64,000 nucleotides of DNA, from assembly GCA_034435035.1 (NCBI GenBank), contig DAOTXW010000046.1, positions 1-64,000 on the forward strand, written 5' to 3'. This document shows positions 10,721-18,317 of the stretch, in pieces. The translations under genes and the position numbers were made by a program. The notes below the pieces were generated by a model, which was not told where the DNA came from, made no database searches, and was given only the letters and a program-made list of their open reading frames with translations. Source of the DNA: JAHEME01 sp034435035. GTDB taxonomy: Bacteria > Chloroflexota > Anaerolineae > Aggregatilineales > UBA3940. The first letter of the stretch is position 1, and each line of letters opens with the position of its first letter.

Positions 10721-12007
10721 TCAGGCCGCGCTCAGGCGGCCGATGAGGGCCTGCATCCGGCGCTCCACAGCGGCGAGTCCGTCCGGGCTGTCCGCTGCCA
10801 GCAGGGTGGAGAAGTAAGCCACCGGGCGGCGGGGATCGTCATAGACGACCGGGCCGTACACGAACATCCCCGGCAGATGGCCCGGCTGCAGCGGGGCGAA
10901 GTCCGGATCGGCCAGCACTTGCGAGAGATCGCGGGCCGGGCACTTGACCAGGCGGTAGCGGGCATGGACGTGCTTCAGGTCGAAGCCCAGCCGCATCAGG
11001 AGGTAGAACGGGTAGGTCGGCGAGCAGAAGCGGGGGTTGATGTCCACTGCCAGCAGCTCGCCCTCCACCGTGAGGATGTAATCCACGCCCAGCACGCCGT
11101 TCAGGGGGGGCAGCACGGCTGCCAGCTTATGGGCATCGGCGGCGGCCTGCCCGGCGATCGCCTCCGGCAGACTGGCGGCGCTGTCGTTGCCCCAGTGCGT
11201 CAGCCCGGTGATATGCTGACGGGTGGTAAAGAGGGTCTGGATGCTCCCGTCAAACACCAGGCAGTTGACACTGGGGGAGTAGCGGGTCTGGTAGCAGGTC
11301 TCGGCGATCAGGGGGTAGCGGAAGGAATCCAGGCGGCCCAGGTCATCAGGGCCGAGGCGCGAGAAATGGCGATGATCCGCTTTGATGATGATCTCCGGGT
11401 AGCGGCGCGGGGCGGCGAAGAACGCCCGCACGGCATCCGGCGATTCGCACAGGGCGTATTCCGGGCTGGGGATGCCGGCCTGCTCGAAGTAATCATGGCT
11501 GGACAGCTTGCGGTTGACCCGGGTGAAGGCGTCGGCATGTGGCAGGGCGCGGGGGCGGTGGCCGTGGCTGGACAGGGCCTCGATCAACTCGCCGGCGAAG
11601 CGGTCGGGCGTGCTGTAGAACAGCGACAGGTCAAGCCGGCGCTCGGCCATCAACCCGCGCAGCTCGGCCAGCGCCGCCTCGTCAGCCAGCAGATTGGCCG
11701 TCAGATCGGTGCTGCGTGGCTCCGGGGTGATGAGGCGCTCCGGGAAGGCCCCCAGACTGCGCAGATAGTCGATATATGGCTGCCCGAACCCGCGCAGGGT
11801 GCCGGCGATGCACACCGGGGCTCCCAGCAGAAAAGGCAGCGTATCATACTGGCCCCAGTCTCCTTTGCCCCCGTGGGGATCCCAGTCATCGTGCAGAAAG
11901 GCGCACGAGGCGATGTAGTCATCCAGTGGGAGCGCAGCCGTTCTGGCCGGCGAAGAGGCGGGCTGTGGCGCAGGGCTGGCAGCCGCCCCTGTGCGGTCAT
12001 CGCTCAA
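10721..12007 (-). CDS. ATP-grasp domain protein (carboxylate-amine or peptide ligase-like)
   Basis: The 428-residue protein carries ATP-grasp signatures. VNRKLSSHDYFEQAGIPSPE begins the ATP-binding subdomain at about 165. EIIIKADH supplies the ATP-binding Lys at about 210. GVDYILTVEGELLAVDINPR at about 305-325 provides the metal-binding acidic and Asn residues. ATP-grasp enzymes join a carboxylate to an amine or thiol through an acyl-phosphate. The N-terminal 25 residues are a low-complexity Pro/Ala/Ser tail. The start overlaps the stop of the HAMP receptor gene by four bases (ATGA), so they are co-translated. It is the last gene of an operon with a cysteine peptidase and a carrier, which hints at peptide chemistry, but the substrate is unknown. 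Confidence 0.75.
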   Translation of the reverse strand: MSDDRTGAAASPAPQPASSPARTAALPLDDYIASCAFLHDDWDPHGGKGDWGQYDTLPFLLGAPVCIAGTLRGFGQPYIDYLRSLGAFPERLITPEPRSTDLTANLLADEAALAELRGLMAERRLDLSLFYSTPDRFAGELIEALSSHGHRPRALPHADAFTRVNRKLSSHDYFEQAGIPSPEYALCESPDAVRAFFAAPRRYPEIIIKADHRHFSRLGPDDLGRLDSFRYPLIAETCYQTRYSPSVNCLVFDGSIQTLFTTRQHITGLTHWGNDSAASLPEAIAGQAAADAHKLAAVLPPLNGVLGVDYILTVEGELLAVDINPRFCSPTYPFYLLMRLGFDLKHVHARYRLVKCPARDLSQVLADPDFAPLQPGHLPGMFVYGPVVYDDPRRPVAYFSTLLAADSPDGLAAVERRMQALIGRLSAA

Positions 12008-13062
12008 CCAGCCTCCCCCTTATGTCCTTTACTCCGGGAGCGCATGGAACGAGCCTTGGCCTGCAGATCGCGGAAGAAATCCGAGTCAACAATCTCGCTG
12101 ACCTGATGGCTCTGCTTGACCTCGTCAATCTCGATCTTCAGCTCGGCCACCTGTCGCTTCAGGCTTTCTTCACGGGCGCGGACCTTGTCAACCATGATCG
12201 AAAACACGGAGGCCAGCGAGCTGATCTCGTCTTTCAGGCTGACCTGAGTCAGGCGGGTGAAGTCCTGATTGTAGTCGCCCTCGCCGATGCGGTCGGCGAC
12301 CGAACTGAGCGCGAGGATCGGGCGGGCCAGGTAGCTGGAGACAGCCCAGACCATGACGAACAGGATGATGTAGGTGATGGCAAAGGCCGGGATGGCTGAC
12401 AGCAGCACGTCACGCCGGACCTGGTCGTAGTAGCTGGCGTCGTAGTCTGCGCCCAGGACGCCCACGATCTCGTCATTCGAGTCGCGAACTACCGTGTAAC
12501 CGGAGATGTGCCAGCCCCACTGGTCTTCATAGGGCTTCAGGATCAGCCAGGTGTCACGCTCGCCGACGAACATCTTGGCGAACTCGCTGGCATCCGGGTC
12601 TTCCACGGTCAGCGGCTCCCGGAAGCCGGCGGTGTCCTCCGGCTCCGTGAAGGCGGTGGAGACGGTGACGATGGCGTACTCATAGGGCAGCTCCACCGGC
12701 ACGATGGTGAAGGTGGAGGCGCGGGGATCGACGACCTCCAGCGTTTCCAGCCATCTCACCTGCTCCACATAGCGCGGATCGTCGCTGAAGCCCGCGGCGT
12801 TCGGCTCCCCCTCTTCGTACAGGCTTCGCAGCGCATCGCCGTCGATGCGGGCGGCCGCGCCCTCGATCAGGACGCGCAGATCTTCACCCAGACGGTCAAC
12901 GGCCTTCTGGCTGGCAAAGGTGTAGAACCAGTAAAACGTGCCAGCGTAGATGGCGCTGAACAGCAGGGTGAAGGCGATCAGCAGTTTGACGCGCAGACTC
13001 ATGTAGCGGCTTTGAGTCGCCCCCGGCATGACCTGGGGTTGGGCTTGGGCAGCAACAGCCAT
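12004..13062 (-). CDS. membrane receptor with Cache-like sensor and HAMP domain but no output domain
   Basis: Residues 23-47 (LRVKLLIAFTLLFSAIYAG) form the first membrane segment. Residues 48-215 are an extracytoplasmic sensor with a PAS/Cache-like end (DTWLILKPYEDQ, then GVLGADYDASYY). A second membrane segment lies at about 228-250, and a HAMP domain follows (ARPILALSSVADRIGEGDY). The tail is a charged coiled coil of about 80 residues (REESLKRQVAELKIEIDEV) ending in a basic stretch. No kinase, cyclase or methyl-accepting domain is present, so it must signal through a partner, or is a truncated cyclase or chemoreceptor relative. The next gene overlaps by four bases. Confidence 0.8.
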   Translation of the reverse strand: MAVAAQAQPQVMPGATQSRYMSLRVKLLIAFTLLFSAIYAGTFYWFYTFASQKAVDRLGEDLRVLIEGAAARIDGDALRSLYEEGEPNAAGFSDDPRYVEQVRWLETLEVVDPRASTFTIVPVELPYEYAIVTVSTAFTEPEDTAGFREPLTVEDPDASEFAKMFVGERDTWLILKPYEDQWGWHISGYTVVRDSNDEIVGVLGADYDASYYDQVRRDVLLSAIPAFAITYIILFVMVWAVSSYLARPILALSSVADRIGEGDYNQDFTRLTQVSLKDEISSLASVFSIMVDKVRAREESLKRQVAELKIEIDEVKQSHQVSEIVDSDFFRDLQAKARSMRSRSKGHKGEAG

Positions 13063-13153
13063 CGGTCGTTTTCCTTCTACTCTGGACGGTGTCGTCTTGT
13101 GCGTGACCGACTCGTAACGCAGTCATTGTACGCACATTCAGCCTGTGCACAAT

Positions 13154-13858
13154 TCAGGGGTGCTGCGGCTGCCAGCCCGGCGGCGGCGGGATGGCCTCCT
13201 CGGGCGTGGTCGGCAGATCGATGACACGCGGAGCGGCGCGGTGGCGGCGGGCCAGCTCCACGGACATCGGGGTCAGGCCCCGGGCCCGGTATGCGGCCTC
13301 CTGGCTGGCCGGGATCAGCGCGAACAGCAGGCCCTGTGTCCAGATCTGCTCGAACTCGCCGGGCTGGCCGGGGATCGGCAGCCAGTTCTCATCCCACCAG
13401 CGCTCCGTGAAGGCGTCAAAGCCGACGATCCCATCCCGGTGGGAGAGGTTCCTGCCGTCATGCGGATCCACGATCTGCAGGGTGCGGGCCGACCGGTCAA
13501 CGCCCACAACCACCGAGTAATGCCCCTCGCCCCAGATGCGCCCATCGGGCTCCTGAAAGACGCAGCGCCATTCGACTCCGGCGGGCACCCCATGGGCTTC
13601 CACCAGATCGTACAGGTCGTCAACGGTCGAGTCATACCGGGCCAGCAGACAGTGATCGCTGCCCAGCGCCTGCACCGCCGTCGAGAGATCCTGCAGGCTG
13701 CATCCGTGCTGCCGGATCTGCGCGATCGGGATGCCTGTCAGGGCCGCGATGCGCTCCTGCGGGACATCGAGCCGGAAGAATGAGTACAGGATCTCGAGGG
13801 TGGCCGGGCCGCAGAAGCGGGTCTGCTGAATCACCGGCCGGACGTTGATCGGTCCCAT
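13154..13858 (-). CDS. C39-like cysteine peptidase
   Basis: The 234-residue protein matches peptidase C39-like papain folds: QQTRFCGPATLEILYSFF with catalytic C16, GEGHYSVVVGVD with H113, and QIVDPHDG with the third acidic residue at 131 or 134. It lacks the ABC transporter domains of true bacteriocin exporters, and no signal peptide is visible, so it is probably cytoplasmic. The ATG at 13858 has AGGAG eight bases upstream. It lies 11 bases after the stop of the Npt-like carrier gene and is presumably co-translated with it. It may cleave a leader peptide or a linear isopeptide; no obvious peptide precursor gene is seen nearby. Confidence 0.8.
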   Translation of the reverse strand: MGPINVRPVIQQTRFCGPATLEILYSFFRLDVPQERIAALTGIPIAQIRQHGCSLQDLSTAVQALGSDHCLLARYDSTVDDLYDLVEAHGVPAGVEWRCVFQEPDGRIWGEGHYSVVVGVDRSARTLQIVDPHDGRNLSHRDGIVGFDAFTERWWDENWLPIPGQPGEFEQIWTQGLLFALIPASQEAAYRARGLTPMSVELARRHRAAPRVIDLPTTPEEAIPPPPGWQPQHP

Positions 13859-13869
13859 CGGTCCCGCTC

Positions 13870-15222
13870 CTAGAACTCCAGGCCGTCGAGGACGTTCGCC
13901 CCACGCGACCGGCGGCGCAGGCGCCAGTTGAGCATGCTCTTGTCGTAAGTCTGGCGCATCTTCAGCGCCGACCACAGCGCCGCCAGGGCGGCGGCCACGC
14001 CAATGCCCAGGTAGACCCAGCCCGGATCGAAGGGCAGCAGGCGCGGGCCGAACACCACCAGCGCTCCGACAATCCCGCAGGCCACGATCACGCCGGCGGC
14101 AAACAGGTAGCTTTCCATAAAGACGCTGACGCGCCCGCGGCGCTCATCCGGCACCAGGGACAGCAGCGTCTTGCGGGCGGGGTCATCGATGCTGCTCTGG
14201 GCGACACGGAACAGGGCGCGCCCGGCGACCACGGTCGGCAGGCCCGGTATCAGCATCAGCCCGAGCGAGGCGAGCATCGAGGCGGGCAGCAGCAGGAAGA
14301 TGCTCTTGAGCTGGAGCCGGTCCATCAGCCGCCCGGTGGCAAGCGTTTGCACCGCAATCGCGATCACGGTCACGATCAGCCGGTACAGGCCGTAGAAGGT
14401 CTGGAAGCTGCCGGGCGGGGCGACCTGGAACGCGGTGTCTGAGACGCGCAGGAAGTGATAATCCGAGATCGTCACCACCATGGCGGTCGCCAGCAGCGCG
14501 AGCATCAGGTAGCGGAAGGCCGGCACTTCCTTGACAAAGCCGAAACCTTCAGACAGGGTCTCCTGGACTGTCTGGACGGGCGCGGCGGCGGCGCGCTCGC
14601 GGATCCTGATCCGGCGCAGCCCGACGACGGTCAGCACCAGCGCGATGACGTAGATGATCACGTTGAAGGTCAGCGGCTCGGCCCGGTCGAGGCCGAGGCC
14701 GTCCAGGATGCGCGGGGCCGCCGAAGCCAGCCCCAGCCCCACGATCTGCCCGACGAAGCTGAAGGCCGTGATGAGCGGGAACAGCCGTTTGGCCTGCGCC
14801 AGGTCGAAGGTGTCGTTGGCCAGCACCCAGAAGACCAGCGGGAAGAAGATCCACTGCTGTTCCAGCAGCAGGAACAGCAGCGCGTAATTGATCACCGATG
14901 GGACGTTCAGGATGAACATCAGGCGCAGAAGGCTGTAGGTGATGATGAAGATCACCACCAGCAGCTGCAGCACGCGGGTGCGGTTGAAACGATCGACGAT
15001 CAGGCTCTGGGCGCTGGCGCTGATGGCGATCAGCGCCATGTCGATGGCCCACACGATCAGGATCTGGGACAGCTGCGAAACCTGGCTGATGAATCCACTG
15101 ACGGCCACGACATCGGCCAGTTCGAGGGCCATGGAGTTGATGAACAGCAGCACGCCCAGCAGTATCACCGGACCGGCTTCCCCTTCGCGGATTTGAAACA
15201 GGCGGTGGTTGGCTTGCGACAT
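13870..15222 (-). CDS. Npt1/Npt2-like MFS carrier
   Basis: The 450-residue protein has about 12 membrane segments. WVLANDTFDLAQAKRLFPLI at about 133-152 resembles the conserved loop of the bacterial ADP/ATP-carrier-like (Npt1/Npt2) branch of the major facilitator superfamily. A second half with DDPARKTLLSLVPDERRGR completes the fold. Free-living bacteria carry many such proteins whose substrates are unknown; nucleotide exchange should not be assumed. It is the first gene of a four-gene operon (carrier, C39-like peptidase, HAMP receptor, ATP-grasp). Confidence 0.72.
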   Translation of the reverse strand: MSQANHRLFQIREGEAGPVILLGVLLFINSMALELADVVAVSGFISQVSQLSQILIVWAIDMALIAISASAQSLIVDRFNRTRVLQLLVVIFIITYSLLRLMFILNVPSVINYALLFLLLEQQWIFFPLVFWVLANDTFDLAQAKRLFPLITAFSFVGQIVGLGLASAAPRILDGLGLDRAEPLTFNVIIYVIALVLTVVGLRRIRIRERAAAAPVQTVQETLSEGFGFVKEVPAFRYLMLALLATAMVVTISDYHFLRVSDTAFQVAPPGSFQTFYGLYRLIVTVIAIAVQTLATGRLMDRLQLKSIFLLLPASMLASLGLMLIPGLPTVVAGRALFRVAQSSIDDPARKTLLSLVPDERRGRVSVFMESYLFAAGVIVACGIVGALVVFGPRLLPFDPGWVYLGIGVAAALAALWSALKMRQTYDKSMLNWRLRRRSRGANVLDGLEF

Positions 15223-15240
15223 AGCAACACTCCGGTGACG

Positions 15241-15260
15241 GCGCGAGGGGCTCCTCGCGC
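15241..15260. repeat. inverted repeat between lutC and the Npt-like operon
   Basis: GCGCGAGG and CCTCGCGC form a perfect 8-bp stem with a GGCT loop. It lies after lutC and 18 bases before the start of the next gene on the same strand. It may end the lut transcript, although no T-run follows. Confidence 0.45.
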
Positions 15261-15350
15261 GGGGAAGCCCAGATGAATCACCCCGGCCCGAGAGGGGTCA
15301 GGCAGCAACTATGCCCTATGCGGGCATCCGTGTCAACTGCTGCGGCGCGA

Positions 15351-15989
15351 TCAGCCCTCCAGGCGATCTACCAGCAGCACGATGAAGCGCCCCGGCCCAT
15401 GGACTCCCACCGCCAGCGTCTGCTCGATGTCGGCGGTCTTGCTGGGGCCGCTGACCAGGATCAGGTTGGCGGGCAGGGGGCCGCGGCGGGCGGCTGCCCA
15501 GGTGAAGAGGTCGGGCGTGAGGCTGGACACCGCCACCAGCGCGATGTGCACCGGCGGCAGCAGGGTGGCCAGGCGGCTGCGCCCCGGCCCGCTCTCGATG
15601 ACGACGCTGCCGGTCTCGGCCAGGGCGGCGGAAGCGCCGCTGATCCCGGCGTCGGCGGCAGCGCAGAAAGTGCGCAGGTCGCCGGCAGTGCGCCCCACGA
15701 TGTGCCAGTCCAGCGCAGGCCAGCGGGCGGGCAGGTCCAGCTCGCGCAGCGGCGGCTCGTCGTTAGCCACCACCCGGCGGGCGTCCAGGGCGGCCAGCGC
15801 CTCGCCCAGGCGGTCAGCGGCCTCCTGGAGGGTGGCGGCGCGGATCACCTCGCCTTTGGCGGCGGTCAGGGCTTCCTCGAAGCGGGCCGCCAGGTCGGGG
15901 AAGGCCCGGCGGGACGGCCACGGCGCAGGGTGATCGGCGGCGCGGGCGGCGGACCGCAGGCGGTTGAGGATTTCATCGCGGGCGGCCAT
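15351..15989 (-). CDS. lutC: lactate utilization protein C (LUD domain)
   Basis: This 212-residue LUD-domain protein matches LutC/YkgG: an N-terminal helix (ARDEILNRLRSA), then ISGASAALAETGSVVIESG and LLPPVHIALV, the characteristic core shared with LutB. LutABC together oxidise L-lactate to pyruvate at the membrane through iron-sulfur clusters. The ATG overlaps the lutB stop (TGATG), so translation is coupled; a longer 5' extension inside lutB is rejected. It is the last gene of the operon. Confidence 0.88.
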   Translation of the reverse strand: MAARDEILNRLRSAARAADHPAPWPSRRAFPDLAARFEEALTAAKGEVIRAATLQEAADRLGEALAALDARRVVANDEPPLRELDLPARWPALDWHIVGRTAGDLRTFCAAADAGISGASAALAETGSVVIESGPGRSRLATLLPPVHIALVAVSSLTPDLFTWAAARRGPLPANLILVSGPSKTADIEQTLAVGVHGPGRFIVLLVDRLEG

Positions 15990-17395
15990 CAGATTTGACC
16001 ATCCTTCCACAGATCGCGGAACGCCCGGCGGCCCAGGGCGGGCAGCCGGCGTTCGCCGGCCGGGTTGAGCCAGCGGGGGACGGCGGTGGCGCCGCCGCGG
16101 GTCAGGGGGCGGGCAAACAGCCGCGCCAGCCCGGCGAAGAAAGCATAGCGCCGCGGGCGCTCCAGAACCCAGGCGGCCAGGCGCTCGATCGCCCGTTCAT
16201 GCCAGGGCATGATGCGCTCCTGCACGCCGTCGGCACGCAGAGCCAGCAGCATCCGGGGCAGGTCGATGCGCACCGGGCACACATCCAGGCAGGCGCCGCA
16301 CAGCGAGCTGGCGTGCGGCAGCGAGTCGTACTCCTCGCGGCCCAGCAGCAGCGGGGTGACCACCGCGCCGATCGGCCCGCTGTACGGGCTGTGATAAGCG
16401 TGACCGCCGGCCTCGCGGTACACCGGGCAGATGTTCAGGCAGGCCCCGCAGCGGATGCACTGCAGCACTTCTTCGTACGGCGTGCCCACCTGCAGGCTGC
16501 GCCGGTGATCCAGCAGGATGATGTGCACCTCCTGCGGGCCATCGGGGTCTTCCGGGCGGGCCGGCCCGGTGATCGCGGTGGTGTAGATCGAGAGGGGCTG
16601 GCCGGTGGCGCTGCGGGCCAGCAGGGAGAGCCAGACTGCCGCATCGTCCCACGTCGGGCAGATCTTCTCGATGCCCATGATGGCGATATGGACGGGCGGC
16701 GCGCCGGTCACCATCCGGCCGTTGCCCTCGTTGGTCACCAGCACGATGCTGCCCGTCTCGGCCACGCCCAGGTTGGCCCCGGAGATGCCGAGGCCGGCGC
16801 TCAGGAACTTCTGGCGCAGCAGGCGGCGGGCCTCGGCGGTGAGGCCGGGGATGTCGTCGGGCGGGAGCGCCCGGTTAACCTCGCGGCTGAACAGGTCGGC
16901 TACCTGCTGGCGGGACTTGTGAATAGCCGGGACGACGATGTGGATGGGCGGCTCGCCGGAAAGCTGGATGATCCACTCGCCCAGATCGGTTTCCACCGGC
17001 TCGATGCCGGCCCCCAGCAGGGCGGCATTAAGGTGGATCTCCTCGCTGGCCATCGATTTGCTCTTGACAGCCAGCGTCACCCCGTGCCGGCGGGCGATCT
17101 CCAGCACGATGCTGTTGGCCTCATCCGCGCCGCGTGCCCAGTGGACATGCGCTCCGGCGGCGAGGGCGTTGCGCTCGAAAGCCTCCAGATGCTCGGCCAG
17201 ACGGGCCAGCGTGGCCGAGCGTATCGCCTTGAGATGGTCGCGCAGGGCCTCCACCTCCGGCATGTCGGCCAGTGCGCGGTCGCGGGCGCCGCGCAGATTG
17301 GCGGTGGCGCCTTCCAGCGCCTGCTGCATGGTCGGGTCAGCGATGGCCTCCGCGGCGACGGCCCGGAATGCCCTGAACGAGCCTGCGCCGGTCAT
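15989..17395 (-). CDS. lutB: lactate utilization iron-sulfur protein B
   Basis: This 468-residue protein matches LutB. It has an N-terminal LUD domain (about 60-300, including ISGANLGVAETGSIVLVTNE and GAPPVHIAIMGIEK). A ferredoxin-like region follows with two CxxCxxCxxxCP motifs, CIRCGACLNICPVY at about 312 and CGACLDVCPV at about 363, for two [4Fe-4S] clusters. The C-terminal tail is basic. It passes electrons from lactate oxidation within the LutABC complex. It overlaps lutA by four bases (ATGA) and lutC by one. Confidence 0.92.
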   Translation of the reverse strand: MTGAGSFRAFRAVAAEAIADPTMQQALEGATANLRGARDRALADMPEVEALRDHLKAIRSATLARLAEHLEAFERNALAAGAHVHWARGADEANSIVLEIARRHGVTLAVKSKSMASEEIHLNAALLGAGIEPVETDLGEWIIQLSGEPPIHIVVPAIHKSRQQVADLFSREVNRALPPDDIPGLTAEARRLLRQKFLSAGLGISGANLGVAETGSIVLVTNEGNGRMVTGAPPVHIAIMGIEKICPTWDDAAVWLSLLARSATGQPLSIYTTAITGPARPEDPDGPQEVHIILLDHRRSLQVGTPYEEVLQCIRCGACLNICPVYREAGGHAYHSPYSGPIGAVVTPLLLGREEYDSLPHASSLCGACLDVCPVRIDLPRMLLALRADGVQERIMPWHERAIERLAAWVLERPRRYAFFAGLARLFARPLTRGGATAVPRWLNPAGERRLPALGRRAFRDLWKDGQI

Positions 17396-18135
17396 CGGGT
17401 CTCCTCCTCCAGCAGCACCGCGAGATGTTTTGCCTGCACCCCCGTCCCGGCGATCAGGCCGCGCATCTGCATCAGGCAGCCGGGGTCAACGGTCACCAGG
17501 GTGGGCGCGCCGCTGTCGGCGGCCCGCCGCAGCTTGTCGGCGGTCATGGCGTTGGAGACCTCCGGCATGCGGATCGAGAACAGCCCGCCGAAGCCGCAGC
17601 AGCGATCCGGTTCGTCCATCTCATGAATCGGGTGGCCGGCGGCCCGCAGCAGGCTGCGCGGCTCCTCCTTCAGGCCGAGCATGCGGCAGGCGTGGCAGGA
17701 GTCGTGGTAGGTGACCGGGCCGGCGGCAGCGGCGGGCGGCGGCTGCCAGCCGGCGCGTTTGACCAGGTACTCGCTGAGCTCGTAGGTCCGGGCGGCCAGA
17801 TTCCGGGCGCGGGCCTGCCACTCCGGATCGCCCTCAAACAGATGCGGATACTCCAGCCGGATCATGGCGGCACAGGATCCGCTGGGCAGGACGACCTCCG
17901 GCGAGTCCTCAAACACCTCGATGGTGCGGCGGGCCAGCCGGGCGGCCTCGGGGCGGAAGCCGCTGTTGAAGAACGGCTGCCCGCAGCAGGTCTGGCCTTC
18001 GGGAAAATCTACCTCGATCCCGGCGCGGCGCAGCAGGCGGACCGCTGCTGCGCCCACTTCCGGCATGAGCTGGTCCACCAGACAGGTGACAAACAGGGAT
18101 ACCCGGTCGGGACGGGCGGCGGAGGGTGTGGTCAT
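17392..18135 (-). CDS. lutA: lactate utilization protein A (CCG-domain iron-sulfur subunit)
   Basis: The 247-residue protein contains two cysteine-rich CCG domains: TCCGQPFFNSG at about 49 and DRCCGFGGLFSIRMPEVS at about 190, with HDSCHACR between them. These bind iron-sulfur centres of the heterodisulfide-reductase type. It is the first gene of lutABC. Together with LarA elsewhere in the window, it gives the cell a way to consume either lactate enantiomer, if LarA here acts on lactate. Confidence 0.92.
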   Translation of the reverse strand: MTTPSAARPDRVSLFVTCLVDQLMPEVGAAAVRLLRRAGIEVDFPEGQTCCGQPFFNSGFRPEAARLARRTIEVFEDSPEVVLPSGSCAAMIRLEYPHLFEGDPEWQARARNLAARTYELSEYLVKRAGWQPPPAAAAGPVTYHDSCHACRMLGLKEEPRSLLRAAGHPIHEMDEPDRCCGFGGLFSIRMPEVSNAMTADKLRRAADSGAPTLVTVDPGCLMQMRGLIAGTGVQAKHLAVLLEEETR

Positions 18136-18317
18136 AGGGATTTATGCCCGGGTAGAGTGGTCAGGATCGGATACAGGTTGCGAGCGATGGAGCCGCCGCC
18201 AGGAGGCGGCACTGACATTGTAGCACAGCCTGCCGTGCGGTGGAAGCCTTGCCAAACCCGCGCCGATACCGGATAATCCTCGCGTCACCGGACGCAAGGA
18301 GTCCCGCACGCCCGACG

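Noticed and set aside
15995..17626. A plus-strand open frame of 543 codons opposite lutB and lutA
   Set aside because: The opposite strand carries the CxxCxxCxxxCP and CCG motifs of LutB and LutA in correct order, and this frame has none.
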